64,000 nt of DNA. Origin: Mycobacterium sp. 852013-50091_SCH5140682 (lineage in GTDB: Bacteria > Actinomycetota > Actinomycetes > Mycobacteriales > Mycobacteriaceae). The stretch's first letter is position 1, and every line of letters starts with the position of its first letter. The notes below the pieces were generated by a model. The model saw only the letters and a list, made by a program, of their open reading frames with translations. It had not been told where the DNA came from and made no database searches. Of this stretch, positions 9,811 through 22,392 are shown in pieces. The DNA is taken from positions 1 through 64,000 of the forward strand of contig NZ_LZTB01000012.1 of NCBI RefSeq assembly GCF_001665685.1. Reading direction: 5' to 3'. A program made the position numbers and the translations under genes.

Positions 9811-10290
9811 TCAGGCTCGTTCGACAGCCGCTTTGATGGCCGCGAGGGTCACGGGGATACCGGACAACGCGGCGTCGCTGCGCGCTGCGATCTGAGCGTC
9901 TGCGTCGGCACCGAATCGCTCACGGAACCCGGCCAGACCCCGTTCCAGGAACACCCAGGACTGGGTCAGCCGGGTACCGCCGTCCTCGGGCGCCATCGCG
10001 TAGCCCCAGCGCACCCACCCGTCGTTGACCTCCCAGGTGAATTCGCGTCCGGGTTCGGCGACCACCACCTTGCTGCGGGTCTGCCACTCCCGTTCGGGCG
10101 TGACGTTGCGGCCCGTGAACCAGGCGCCGACTTCCGGTCCGGAGCCTTCGTCCCACCAGCACTCCTTGCACACCGGGCTCCACTCGCCGGTGCGGGTCAC
10201 GTCGGACACGGCGGCGTAGACGGCCTCCGGCGAGGCTGAGACGTGGATTGAGTCAGTGAATTCCAATGGCGGCACCGTTGGATTATCCAT
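9811..10290 (-). CDS. SRPBCC (START/Bet v1-like) family protein
   Basis: 159 residues. The N-terminal beta strand and loop (FTDSIHVSASPEAVYAAVSDV) followed by GEWSPVCKE, and the long C-terminal helix (VTLAAIKAAVERA), are the hallmarks of the polyketide cyclase/dehydrase SRPBCC superfamily. These proteins bind hydrophobic ligands in a deep cavity, but the ligand here cannot be predicted. It is convergent to cwsA and lies just downstream of the tRNA-Ala gene. Confidence 0.85.
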   Translation of the reverse strand: MDNPTVPPLEFTDSIHVSASPEAVYAAVSDVTRTGEWSPVCKECWWDEGSGPEVGAWFTGRNVTPEREWQTRSKVVVAEPGREFTWEVNDGWVRWGYAMAPEDGGTRLTQSWVFLERGLAGFRERFGADADAQIAARSDAALSGIPVTLAAIKAAVERA

Positions 10291-10390
10291 CGCCGTCGGG
10301 ATTGAGCCGACCCTGGCAACGTCCGCCCCGAAGCCGGTTGGTGGATGCGTTCAGCCGCAAACGATTTCGCGACTGGCACGTGAAAAATTG

Positions 10391-10463
10391 TGGAGCCTAG
10401 GAGATTCGAACTCCTGACATCTGCCTTGCAAAGGCAGCGCTCTACCAACTGAGCTAAGGCCCC
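10391..10463 (-). tRNA. alaT: tRNA-Ala (TGC)
   Basis: The minus strand folds into a full 73-nt cloverleaf. The acceptor stem GGGGCCT pairs with AGGCTCC, with A as discriminator. The D-loop segment AGCTCAGTTGGTAGAGC and T arm GTTCGAATC are canonical. The anticodon TGC is at 10428-10430 within the loop TTTGCAA. CCA is not encoded. It pairs with the downstream-encoded tRNA-Ile, as in other mycobacteria. Confidence 0.97.
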
Positions 10464-10473
10464 GTGCCTGGGA

Positions 10474-10575
10474 TCAGGACGGCTCTGCCGCCTGGTGCCA
10501 CACCTCTGCGCCATGTCGGGATCGCCACACGATCACCGCCACAGCTGCCACCGCGAGTGCCAACACCAACTTCAT
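10474..10575 (-). CDS. DLW-39 family small protein
   Basis: A 33-residue protein on the minus strand between two tRNA genes. It starts at ATG 10575 behind a strong GGAGG (about 10581-10585 on the complementary strand). The N-terminal half is a hydrophobic helix (MKLVLALAVAAVAVIVW) and the C-terminal half is polar with the E-V-W...A..P pattern (GAEVWHQAAEPS), resembling the DLW-39 family of tiny actinobacterial membrane proteins. Those are normally found next to the tRNA-Ile/Ala and gyrA region. Function is unknown. Confidence 0.78.
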   Translation of the reverse strand: MKLVLALAVAAVAVIVWRSRHGAEVWHQAAEPS

Positions 10576-10625
10576 GGTGGACCTCCGGTTGGGCAGTACC
10601 GACACGACCGGCAATGCCGGTTCCG

Positions 10626-10699
10626 TGGGCCTAGGAGGACTCGAACCTCCGACCTCTTCGTTATCAGCGAAGCGCTCTAACCGCCTGAGCTATAGGCCC
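10626..10699 (-). tRNA. ileT: tRNA-Ile (GAT)
   Basis: A 74-nt cloverleaf on the minus strand. The acceptor GGGCCTA pairs with TAGGCCC, with A as discriminator. The D arm is AGCTCAGGCGGTTAGAGC and the T arm GTTCGAGTC. The anticodon GAT is at 10663-10665 in the loop CTGATAA. CCA is not encoded. It lies upstream of tRNA-Ala in the same direction. Confidence 0.97.
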
Positions 10700-10758
10700 T
10701 TATTGGGGACGACCGAGCGACGAGATTACCGTACCGATGCCCTGTCTCCCAAACCGGA

Positions 10759-11676
10759 TCAATCCCGGTCGGCCAACGTCACCTCCACGCCGCCGACGAG
10801 GTCCGTGGTCAGGTTGTAGATGAACGCGCCGATCGTGGCCATGGCGGTAAGCACGACGATGTTCACCAGGCCGATCAACGCCGCGCCACCGAAGATCGTG
10901 CCGCTGGACACGAGTTCGCCGCCGGCATTGCCACCGCTGCTGGTCAGCAGATCGCCCACGTTGCTGTTGAGCTTGCTCCACACGCCCATACCGCCGAGCA
11001 CGAGGTACAGGAACGCGACCGCGATCATCCACACGAAGAACAGCGCCGAGGACAGCACCAGGGCCACCTTCAGCACGGTCCACGGGTCCACCCGGCGGAT
11101 CTGCATGCTGGCCCGGATGGGTCCCTTGGTGGACGTGCGGCTCGCGACCTGGATGCGGCTGGTTGCACCCGAGGACGACGAGCGTGACGCGGCAGGCGCC
11201 TCAGCAGCCTTGCGCTGTGGGGGCCGTGGGCTGGGCCCTGACAGGTCAGGCAGCTCGCTGGCGTAGGCCTCGGTGCGTCCCGGTTCCGACCGGGACGAGT
11301 CGGCGCGAGGTGCCTCGGGACGAGGCGGCTCAGGGCGGGCCGGCTCGGGGCGAGGTGGCTCAGGGCGAGGTGGCTCGGGACGCTGCCGTTCGACCTCGAC
11401 CCCATCCGCGCCCGACACGAAGCGCTGCAACCGCGCCTCGACGCCGGGGGAGTGGCTCCCAGAACTGCGGCCACTGTCTTCACGCGGCTCGGCCGAATGT
11501 GCGGCGGGTCGGACGGCCTTGCCTCGCTGCCACGGGGGCACCTCACCCGTCTCGGTGATGTTGCCCGTCGGCCGGGGCACGTTGCCGACGCCCCCGCCCT
11601 CGGATCCTGAGCCGTTGGTACCGCTGCCGGGCCGGTCGCCCGTACGCGGGTACCCCGGCTCGCTCGGTGAAGTCAC
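10759..11676 (-). CDS. DUF3566 transmembrane protein (Rv0007-like)
   Basis: 305 residues. The first two thirds are low-complexity and disordered (Gly/Ser/Pro/Arg-rich, including tandem PPRPE-type units near residues 100-125). The C-terminal 120 residues carry the DUF3566 domain, with two membrane helices (VALVLSSALFFVWMIAVAFLYLVL and IGLVNIVVLTAMATIGAFIYNL). It is located directly downstream of gyrA and upstream of the tRNA pair, the standard mycobacterial arrangement. DUF3566 proteins are proposed to act in cell-envelope or division functions; no catalytic motif is visible. Confidence 0.88.
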   Translation of the reverse strand: MTSPSEPGYPRTGDRPGSGTNGSGSEGGGVGNVPRPTGNITETGEVPPWQRGKAVRPAAHSAEPREDSGRSSGSHSPGVEARLQRFVSGADGVEVERQRPEPPRPEPPRPEPARPEPPRPEAPRADSSRSEPGRTEAYASELPDLSGPSPRPPQRKAAEAPAASRSSSSGATSRIQVASRTSTKGPIRASMQIRRVDPWTVLKVALVLSSALFFVWMIAVAFLYLVLGGMGVWSKLNSNVGDLLTSSGGNAGGELVSSGTIFGGAALIGLVNIVVLTAMATIGAFIYNLTTDLVGGVEVTLADRD

Positions 11677-11728
11677 CTAACAGCTCCTTAGCTCAGGCCG
11701 AGGGCCAGGTGTTGCCTCGGCGGCTGCG

Positions 11729-15505
<3,777 letters not shown>

Positions 15506-15768
15506 CTAATCCTCGTTCGTCAGGCACGCCCGGGCGACCAGAGCAGCCACGGGCAACCCCCAAAGTCTAGTTGGTCAGTAGCTCAGCACCCTGAGACGCG
15601 TCGGAGCAATCTCGTCAGAAGGCCCAGCTAACCGCCGGACCTCGAGGCCACCAGGTTGCTCACAGTTCGAGGGTTTCATCTCTGTAAACGGTGGCCACCG
15701 CGACAAGTTTGGTCGCCGCGGCGGTAAGGTCCGTCGATCACGCTCTAAGTGCCCATCTTTCGAGCGGT
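15506..15768. promoter_or_regulatory. Region upstream of gyrA (presumed gyrA promoter)
   Basis: 263 bases without a gene between the SDR gene and gyrA. Because gyrA is detached from gyrB here, it must be transcribed either from within this stretch or by read-through from the SDR/ESX side. A possible -10 (TAGACT, minus strand, 15564-15569) is visible, but a convincing -35 is not. No clear terminator hairpin was seen. Confidence 0.35.
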
Positions 15769-16605
15769 CTACCCGGCTTGGGCGAGTCGCGCGCGTTCGC
15801 GCACAGAGGCGACGACGCCACCGTCGTTGAGGATATCGGTGCCCGTCAGGTAGCCGGCCCGCTCGCTGACGCAGAACGCGAACAGTTCGGCCATCTCCTC
15901 GGGCTTGCCCCACCGGGGCACGGCGGCGTCGGCGACCATCGCGCCGGCACCGGCCTGCTCCTCGAGCCGGCCCATCTCTGTGTCGACCGATCCGGGGGAC
16001 ACCGAGACGATGCGCAACCCCCGGGAGTTGAACCGCTCGGCCTGCGATGAGCTGTACCACTTCACGAAGTTCTTGCTGATCGCGTAGGCAAGCCCGGAGC
16101 GGGCCTGCTCACCGCCGATCCCGCACGCGGTGGCCATGCCGCTCAGGAACGCCTCATCGTCGACCATCGCCAGCGGAAACTGGCCGGTCGGGCTCAACTC
16201 GTCGGGCAGCAGGTGCGCGGCCATCGACGCCACGTTGACGATGGCGGCGCCCTGCACGGCGGCGGCGTAGAAGACCTCGTTGACGTTGACGGTGCCCAGC
16301 GCGTTGGTCCTCATCACATAATCGCCGTCGCCCATGCTGGGGCTCACCCCTGCGGCGTGGATCACCGAAGCGACCGACCCGAGTCCCGACGCGGTATCGA
16401 ACAGGTCGTCCACCGCCTGTCGGTCGGTGACGTCACAGTTGACGGCGGTGGCGACGATGCCAAGGTCGGTGAGCTCAGATAGCGCGGCGTCGAGCCGGTC
16501 CTGCCGCACATCGCACAGGACGACGGTGTGATCCCGGCCGACGATCTTGGCGGTGGCCGTGCCCATGCCGCCCGCACCACCGGTGATCACCGACACTCGA
16601 GTCAT
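15769..16605 (-). CDS. SDR-family oxidoreductase
   Basis: 278 residues from ATG 16605. It has the classical short-chain dehydrogenase pattern: the nucleotide-binding TGGAGGMG (8-15), an acidic Asp at the end of strand 2 (LCDVRQDRL), suggesting NAD rather than NADP, IHAAGVSPSMG in the strand-4 region, and the active-site YAISK (Tyr-x-x-x-Lys). The C-terminal TGTDILNDGGVVAS is typical of the family. The substrate is unknown. It lies at the gyrA-proximal edge of the ESX locus, same strand, with 44 bases to the 765-residue gene upstream, so it may be cargo of the same insertion. Confidence 0.88.
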   Translation of the reverse strand: MTRVSVITGGAGGMGTATAKIVGRDHTVVLCDVRQDRLDAALSELTDLGIVATAVNCDVTDRQAVDDLFDTASGLGSVASVIHAAGVSPSMGDGDYVMRTNALGTVNVNEVFYAAAVQGAAIVNVASMAAHLLPDELSPTGQFPLAMVDDEAFLSGMATACGIGGEQARSGLAYAISKNFVKWYSSSQAERFNSRGLRIVSVSPGSVDTEMGRLEEQAGAGAMVADAAVPRWGKPEEMAELFAFCVSERAGYLTGTDILNDGGVVASVRERARLAQAG

Positions 16606-16649
16606 ACCGCGGACCGTAACGAAATCGGCCCGATCTGTCACGCCTGGAG

Positions 16650-18947
16650 TTACTTGCCCGACTTGCTCTGGATCACCCCGGCGCGCGCGCCGACGTCGTA
16701 CTCGTTGGTCCATTGCTCCAGGTCGATACCGTAGGCGGCCTTCAGCCGGTCCTTGAGCAGCTCCTGTTCGGTCAGGCCCTGGACCACCAGCCGCACATCA
16801 CCGTCGGGCTCGGTCTCCCGCAGGGACGCCAGCGCCGGATCGTTGACGACGGCGGGATCCTTGCTCTCCAGCCCGTTGAGCACGTTCTGCATCGTCACGC
16901 TCGAGTCGACCTCGTTGGTCGCATGCTGGTACGGCACGCCGTTCTGCGGGTTGGTCACCGCCTGCTGATCGACGATGCCCATCAACGCCAGCTTGGCCTG
17001 CGGCGCGATGATGTCGACCGCCCACTTGGCCGGTTTCATACCGGCTGCGTCAAATGCTGTGGTGGCCACCGATTTCGCGGTGTCGAAGTTCGCCGAGTTC
17101 ACCGCGTACTGCCACTGCGCGTTGTAGACGTCGTTCTGACCCATGGTCGTCTTCGCGTCGAGCGTGCCATCGACCAGGGCGCTGTGCATCTGCCCCGCGA
17201 GCTGACCGTAGGTGCTCACGCCGTTGCCGCTGCCGTACTGCGCGGCGAGCGCATTCTCCTGCGCATAGGTGTAACCGGCAGCCTTCACACCCGCCTCGGG
17301 GTCGCTGGCCAGCACCGCATACATGTTGGCCAGCTGGCTCTTCTGCTCGAAATGATGGACGCCAGGGATGGTTTCGGCCCCGGCGAAGGTGCTGTAGTAC
17401 GGCGCCAGATCGTCGGCGAGGTTGCGCATCAGATCGGGATTGAGCTGACCGGCCGACATCTTGTCCTGATAGCCCGGGACCCGCAGCAGGTCCTTCTTGT
17501 GATCGGCCATGTAATCGGCTGTGGCTTCGGCGATCTGGCCGTGCAGCTGAGCGTTCTTGGTGTCCACCGGATCACCGGGCCTGGCGACGGCATCGTCGGC
17601 GGTGGTGTGGAACAACTCGGACACGGTCTTGCCGTTGTCGGGCCACTCGTGCTGGAAGATGTCGCCGACCAACCGCTGACCGGTGTGCGGATCGGTCACG
17701 GCCGCGGCGACCGCGAACTTGTCGTCGCCGACCGCGTGGAACATCTGCTCGGTGATCTGCTCCTTCTTCGGGTCGGCGCCGTGACCGTCGATGGAGAACA
17801 TCGTCGTGTCCTTCGGGCCGGTCTCGGCGCGCACCTGCGCGTCGAGGTACTGGCCCGCGACATCCATGACCTTGCCGTCGAGGCTCGAGCCTGCCCGCAT
17901 GTTGGCGTCACCCATGCCCGCTATCCGGGCGATGGCCTGGTTGGTACCGACCCCGTTGACGTTGATGGTGTTGAAGAGAATCGGGAACCCGGTGCTCTGG
18001 GTGCCTGCCATGGTAGAGCCGTACTGCACCAGGTCTTTACGGGTCAGCGAGTCCCGCATCTTCTGCGGCAGCAGGTTGAAGCCGCCGTTGGTCGGGACGT
18101 CGACGTTGCCCTCGACCGAGGCCGTCACCCGTCCGTTGGACGCGATCTGGAACGTGTTGGCCATGCCGGTGCGGGCATCGGTGGGCAGCCCGTTGAGCAG
18201 CTTCTCGATGTCTTCGGGTGACTTGCCGTCCAGCGACCGCATCAGAGCGTTGATGTACTCCATCTGCGACGCCGGAATGTCCACGGGCTCACCGGATTGC
18301 AGTGCCTTGAGCTGCTCGGGGGTCAGCGAGCCGGCTTCTTTGAGGCGCTGCAGCACATCCGGCGGGATCTTCCCGCTCTGCAGAGCCTGACCGTCGGAGG
18401 TCCCTTGCTGGCCGCTGAGCGACGCCGGATTGGTGAACTTCGCGATCAGGTTCGCTGCCAGCCCGTTGATGGTCTTGGCCCCGTTGGAATCGGCTGTCAC
18501 CAATGCGTTGACGAGCGTGGTGAGCTCACCGGCGTACAGCCGGGCCAGCGCGGCACGCTGCCCGGTGTCCTTGATGCCGGACGTGTCGGTCACCGACCAG
18601 TTGTCCCCGACCGTGAACTGCTGCCCCGAGATGGCGATGACCTTGTTGAGGACAGTGGTGCGGGCCGTGCCGATATCGGTGGCGACGCCACGTGCCGTCT
18701 TGGCAGCGCCCTGCAACTCGTCGACCAGCTTCACCGCGACCTTGCGGTCGTCACCGGCCCGGTTCTGCGCGGCCTCGGCGGCCTTACCCTCCCAATAGCC
18801 GCCGCTGGCAGTGTCTTTCACCAGTGAGACGTACGAGTCAAACTTCTGCTCGAGCGTTGTGCCGAGTTTGTCCCAGCCGGCGGCGATGTTGGAGACGACG
18901 TTGGGGTCCATGTTCTGGACCTGGGACTTGGTGAATCCCACTGTCAT
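16650..18947 (-). CDS. Large WXG-type ESX-associated protein of unknown function
   Basis: 765 residues. The N-terminal 90 residues form a helical hairpin with a W52-E-G54 turn, like WXG100 or EspA/EspE-type substrates. The rest has no recognised catalytic domain; it is rich in Ala, Asp and Gln with segments such as TPEQLKALQSGEPVD, MFSIDGHGADPKKEQ and ELLKDRLKAAYGIDLEQW. No membrane helix or signal peptide is visible. Its ATG overlaps the stop of the upstream EspC-like gene (ATGA), so the two are probably made and exported as a pair. It could be an effector or a structural filament protein; the sequence does not decide. Confidence 0.7.
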   Translation of the reverse strand: MTVGFTKSQVQNMDPNVVSNIAAGWDKLGTTLEQKFDSYVSLVKDTASGGYWEGKAAEAAQNRAGDDRKVAVKLVDELQGAAKTARGVATDIGTARTTVLNKVIAISGQQFTVGDNWSVTDTSGIKDTGQRAALARLYAGELTTLVNALVTADSNGAKTINGLAANLIAKFTNPASLSGQQGTSDGQALQSGKIPPDVLQRLKEAGSLTPEQLKALQSGEPVDIPASQMEYINALMRSLDGKSPEDIEKLLNGLPTDARTGMANTFQIASNGRVTASVEGNVDVPTNGGFNLLPQKMRDSLTRKDLVQYGSTMAGTQSTGFPILFNTINVNGVGTNQAIARIAGMGDANMRAGSSLDGKVMDVAGQYLDAQVRAETGPKDTTMFSIDGHGADPKKEQITEQMFHAVGDDKFAVAAAVTDPHTGQRLVGDIFQHEWPDNGKTVSELFHTTADDAVARPGDPVDTKNAQLHGQIAEATADYMADHKKDLLRVPGYQDKMSAGQLNPDLMRNLADDLAPYYSTFAGAETIPGVHHFEQKSQLANMYAVLASDPEAGVKAAGYTYAQENALAAQYGSGNGVSTYGQLAGQMHSALVDGTLDAKTTMGQNDVYNAQWQYAVNSANFDTAKSVATTAFDAAGMKPAKWAVDIIAPQAKLALMGIVDQQAVTNPQNGVPYQHATNEVDSSVTMQNVLNGLESKDPAVVNDPALASLRETEPDGDVRLVVQGLTEQELLKDRLKAAYGIDLEQWTNEYDVGARAGVIQSKSGK

Positions 18948-19261
18948 TCACCCCAATTGCCGGTGGCATTGTTGAACATGGTCACCATGTCCAGCGTCTT
19001 GGTGTCGTCGGCGTTCTTGAACTTGTCCGCGCAGTTGACCATGATCTCGCCCGTCTCCGAGAGACGCTCCGAGAAGGACGGGATCAACGTCGTGTTCAGG
19101 ACGTCGTACTGGATGTGCTGCATGGCACCGACGGATTGCAGTGCCGCGGAATCGGTGCCCATCATCATCGGGCCGAATTTCAGCCCGGTCACCTCGGCAC
19201 CCAGCGTCGCCAGGTGACCGGCGACCGTACGCATTTGATCCAAATCCGCTTTCAACGTCAC
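18944..19261 (-). CDS. EspC-like (DUF2580 type) ESX secretion-associated protein
   Basis: 105 residues, all helical, starting MTLKADLDQMRTVAGHLATLGAEV and containing SERLSETGEIMVNCADKFKNADD, which fits the EspC/EspF (DUF2580) family of small ESX substrates. In known systems these partner with a larger Esp protein encoded immediately downstream, and here the partner is the translationally coupled 765-residue gene. 140 bases of noncoding sequence upstream could hold the promoter for this pair. Confidence 0.75.
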   Translation of the reverse strand: MTLKADLDQMRTVAGHLATLGAEVTGLKFGPMMMGTDSAALQSVGAMQHIQYDVLNTTLIPSFSERLSETGEIMVNCADKFKNADDTKTLDMVTMFNNATGNWGE

Positions 19262-19401
19262 AGCTGACCCCTACCGAGTTGTATTGGTACTGAGTTGGGT
19301 TGGTCTTCGGACGGTCGCCGCGGGATCGCCCGGCACAGCGCTAGCGGAAACTGTAGTCTCCGATTCTTTTGGGGTGCAACAGTCGCGGCGCCTGGTGTAC
19401 A

Positions 19402-20550
19402 TCATCTGGCTGGGGTGATCGGGACGAATTGGCCGTGATCGCGATAGCTGAACGCGTCGGCCACCGTCGCCGCCAACTCGATGAACGCGTCCTGCGTCTT
19501 GCGGTTCATCAAGCTCAGGACCACTTCGGACCCTTCGGCCAGATGATCGTCGAACGGGATGAAATGAACAGCACGTGAACGACTTTGGAAATATTGCATC
19601 AGCTGTTCGATATCCATCGACGTGGCGCCGGGGCGAGCGGAACTGACCACGACGACGGCGTTGGCCACGAGATGTTCGTATCCCTGGTGGGCCAGCCAGT
19701 CCAGGGTGCCTGACGCGCTGCGGGCCCCGTCCATGGCCGGTGACGTCACCAGGATGATGGCGTTGGCCTCATCCAGAACCCCGGTCATCGCCGAATGCAT
19801 GAGACCCGTGCCGCAATCGGTGAGGATGATGTTATAGAACCGCTGCAGCAGCGAAATCACCTGGCGGTAGTCATCTTCGGAGAACGCCTCCGAGGCAGCC
19901 GGATCGCGCTCGGAGGCCATGATCTCCAGCCGGCTCTCACTCTGCGAGGTGTAGGCCCGCACGTCGGAGTACCGCCGGATCGACGTGTCGGCGAGCAGAT
20001 CGCGCACCGTGGCCCGGGTCTGGTCCGGCCCGCGCTGAGCCAGCGTCCCGAAATCGGGGTTGGCGTCGACGGCGATCACCCGGTCGCCACGCACCGACGC
20101 GAGTGTCGCACCCAGAGCGACCGTGGTGGTGGTCTTGCCGACCCCGCCCTTGAGGGAGAGCACCGCGATCCGATAGTCCCCGCGCACCTGCCGGTTGACC
20201 CGAGCGACGAGCGCGCGCCGGTTGCGCTCGTGGGGGGATTCGCCCGGATTGATGGCCCCGCCGGTCAAGGCGTACACCAGCCTGCGCCACCCGCGCGTCG
20301 GCCGCCGCTGCACCGGCGCGATCAACCGCAGGTGCTCCGGGCCCGGCACGTCCGGTTGGCCGGTCATCGCCCCTGGATGGTGTCCGGCGACAAACGGCGT
20401 CTGCAACGGAACCGGCGGCGCGGGAACGTAGCGGGCCGGTGGCCCGGCGGGCCGGACGATGAATTGCGTCGGATCGTCCGGGCTGAACGTGCCTGCCTGC
20501 TCGAGATTGCGGGGGATCAGCCGCGTCGGGTCGTCGTACTCGTGGCTCAT
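19402..20550 (-). CDS. MinD/ParA-like ATPase of the ESX locus (second copy)
   Basis: 382 residues. A Pro-rich, disordered N-terminus (1-85) precedes a MinD-type P-loop domain with deviant Walker A KGGVGKTT (134-141), ALGATLASVRGDRVIAVDANPDFGTLAQR, and the switch II region ILTDCGTGLMHSAM. The architecture resembles EspI and the Rv3888c-type ATPases of mycobacterial ESX loci. It overlaps the eccA stop (ATGA) and has a second paralogue just upstream of eccA with nearly the same ATPase domain. The role is probably in regulation or cargo handling on the cytoplasmic side; the precise function is not established. Confidence 0.85.
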   Translation of the reverse strand: MSHEYDDPTRLIPRNLEQAGTFSPDDPTQFIVRPAGPPARYVPAPPVPLQTPFVAGHHPGAMTGQPDVPGPEHLRLIAPVQRRPTRGWRRLVYALTGGAINPGESPHERNRRALVARVNRQVRGDYRIAVLSLKGGVGKTTTTVALGATLASVRGDRVIAVDANPDFGTLAQRGPDQTRATVRDLLADTSIRRYSDVRAYTSQSESRLEIMASERDPAASEAFSEDDYRQVISLLQRFYNIILTDCGTGLMHSAMTGVLDEANAIILVTSPAMDGARSASGTLDWLAHQGYEHLVANAVVVVSSARPGATSMDIEQLMQYFQSRSRAVHFIPFDDHLAEGSEVVLSLMNRKTQDAFIELAATVADAFSYRDHGQFVPITPAR

Positions 20551-22370
20551 GCGTCGGCCTTGTGCATCTCGAGGACGTTCTTGAGCGCCGCCCGCATATC
20601 GGCGAGTTCGATGCGCATCAGGAGGTCTTCGCTGAGCGCCTCGAGATCGACGTCAGGATCCTCACTGAGCCGGAAAGCCCGCTCCTCTTCGGCGGATTCG
20701 ACCACGTTGCGCACGAAGCGTCCGTTCCCGGCAATGTCGATGGCGCGCCGGGCCACCCCGGTCTGGTCGATCGCCTCGGTGTCACACAACTGCTGGCAGA
20801 TCAGGATCAACTCCTGGTAGGCATCGTCGGTGAGTTCGGAGTCGCGCGCCTTGGCGATCATCTGAGCGATGTCGCCGAGTTCTGTGGCGCTGTAGGAGTT
20901 GAACCGGATCCGGCGCGAAAAGCGCGACGACAGGCCCTCATTGGCCGCGAGGAAGCGATCGATCTCGCGGTCATAGCCGGCGATGATGACGACCAGCCGG
21001 TCCCGGTCGTCCTCCATCCTGGCCAGCAGCGTGTCGACGGCCTCCCGGCCGAACGCGTCGCCCCCCGCCAGACCGGACTGGATCAACGTGTATGCCTCAT
21101 CGATGAACAGCACCCCGTCGAGCGCCCGATCGATGAGTTCGGAGGTCTTGATGGCGGTGCTGCCGAGGTGCTGGCCGACGAAATCGGCACGCGTGGCCTC
21201 GACCACCGACGAGGTTTTCAGCAGTCCCAAGCCGCAGTAGATCTTGGCGATCACACGGGCGATGGTGGTCTTGCCGGTGCCGGGCGGGCCGGTGAAGGCC
21301 AGATGCAGGCTGCGTGGCACCGAGCTCAACCCCTTGTCCTCACGGACTTTCGCCAGCTTGGCCGTCGACCGGAGTTTGGCGACCTGGGTCTTCACCTCGG
21401 CCAGTCCCACCTGACGGTCCAGCTCGTCCTGGGCCTGGCGCAAGTAGTCGTCGTGGCGCTCGGCGGTGTCTTCGTCGGCAACCTCGGCGCGGGTGCGCGC
21501 CGATTTGGGATCCCACCTGTCGGTGCGCGAGTCGATGGTCTCCTGATCAGTGATGACGAGCCGGTATTTCGGGTCGCGCAGCGCAGCGATGTTCGCGGTG
21601 AAGCTCGGATCCTCGCTGTAGATCCGTTCGAACACCGCCCTGGCGTCGTCCTCACGCCCCATCTCACGAAGGGTGAGCGCGCGGCAGAACTCGGACGCTT
21701 GACGCGCGGCGGGAATCGGGCCTGCGGCTGCGAGCTCGAGGCGACGCACCGCTTCGCCGAACAGTCCGAGCTGCGCACACGCGCTGCCCACCATCATGTT
21801 CGCACCGGCCCCGATGAACTCATCAGTGAAGCTCGGCGAATTCGCCAGGGTGGCAAGCACATCCGGCCAGCGCTGGGTCAGAAAGTGAAGAACGCCTCGG
21901 ATATACAGGCAGATTTCCGTGGAGTTCGCGTCACCGCCGGGCATTCTGGTGCGGATGCGGTCCAGCTCGTCGAGCGTGCGTTCGGCTTCGCTGTAATCTT
22001 GGCCGGCGATCATGCTCGCGGCGTACGCCAACCAGATCTCGGTGAACGAACTCAGGTCGTAGTCGATGTAGAGGTTGGTCTGGAAGCGGCCCGCCAGTGC
22101 TCGGCCGGGCAGTCCCAGCCTGCGCTGTTCCCGGAACAGCGTCAAAGTGCTGGTGCGGTAAAGGTGATAGATGATCTCGGGATTCGATTCGCCTGCGGCA
22201 ACGCGACCGAGCCAGGCATCGCACATATCGGGGTCGTATTCGGTGGCCCTGGCGAATGCCAACTTCGCGTACTCGATGTCGCGGTCCGCCTCGACCCCGT
22301 TGATGGGGATCCCCAGCGAGAGAACCCCCGCGTCGAATACCCGCTGCGCGTCTCGGGTGCGTCCACTCAT
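20547..22370 (-). CDS. eccA: EccA, type VII secretion AAA+ ATPase
   Basis: 607 residues from ATG 22370, the usual EccA size. The N-terminal half (1-280) is a TPR-like helical domain. The C-terminal CbxX/AAA+ domain has Walker A GPPGTGKTT (361-369), Walker B LFIDEA (421-426) and an arginine-finger region GLSSRFSRRIRF. EccA is a cytoplasmic component of ESX systems that have EspG and PE/PPE substrates, where it is thought to recycle the EspG-substrate complexes. It lies between two MinD-like ATPase genes, all on the minus strand. Confidence 0.95.
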   Translation of the reverse strand: MSGRTRDAQRVFDAGVLSLGIPINGVEADRDIEYAKLAFARATEYDPDMCDAWLGRVAAGESNPEIIYHLYRTSTLTLFREQRRLGLPGRALAGRFQTNLYIDYDLSSFTEIWLAYAASMIAGQDYSEAERTLDELDRIRTRMPGGDANSTEICLYIRGVLHFLTQRWPDVLATLANSPSFTDEFIGAGANMMVGSACAQLGLFGEAVRRLELAAAGPIPAARQASEFCRALTLREMGREDDARAVFERIYSEDPSFTANIAALRDPKYRLVITDQETIDSRTDRWDPKSARTRAEVADEDTAERHDDYLRQAQDELDRQVGLAEVKTQVAKLRSTAKLAKVREDKGLSSVPRSLHLAFTGPPGTGKTTIARVIAKIYCGLGLLKTSSVVEATRADFVGQHLGSTAIKTSELIDRALDGVLFIDEAYTLIQSGLAGGDAFGREAVDTLLARMEDDRDRLVVIIAGYDREIDRFLAANEGLSSRFSRRIRFNSYSATELGDIAQMIAKARDSELTDDAYQELILICQQLCDTEAIDQTGVARRAIDIAGNGRFVRNVVESAEEERAFRLSEDPDVDLEALSEDLLMRIELADMRAALKNVLEMHKADA

Positions 22371-22392
22371 GGCGTCCTGACTGTGTCGTCGT

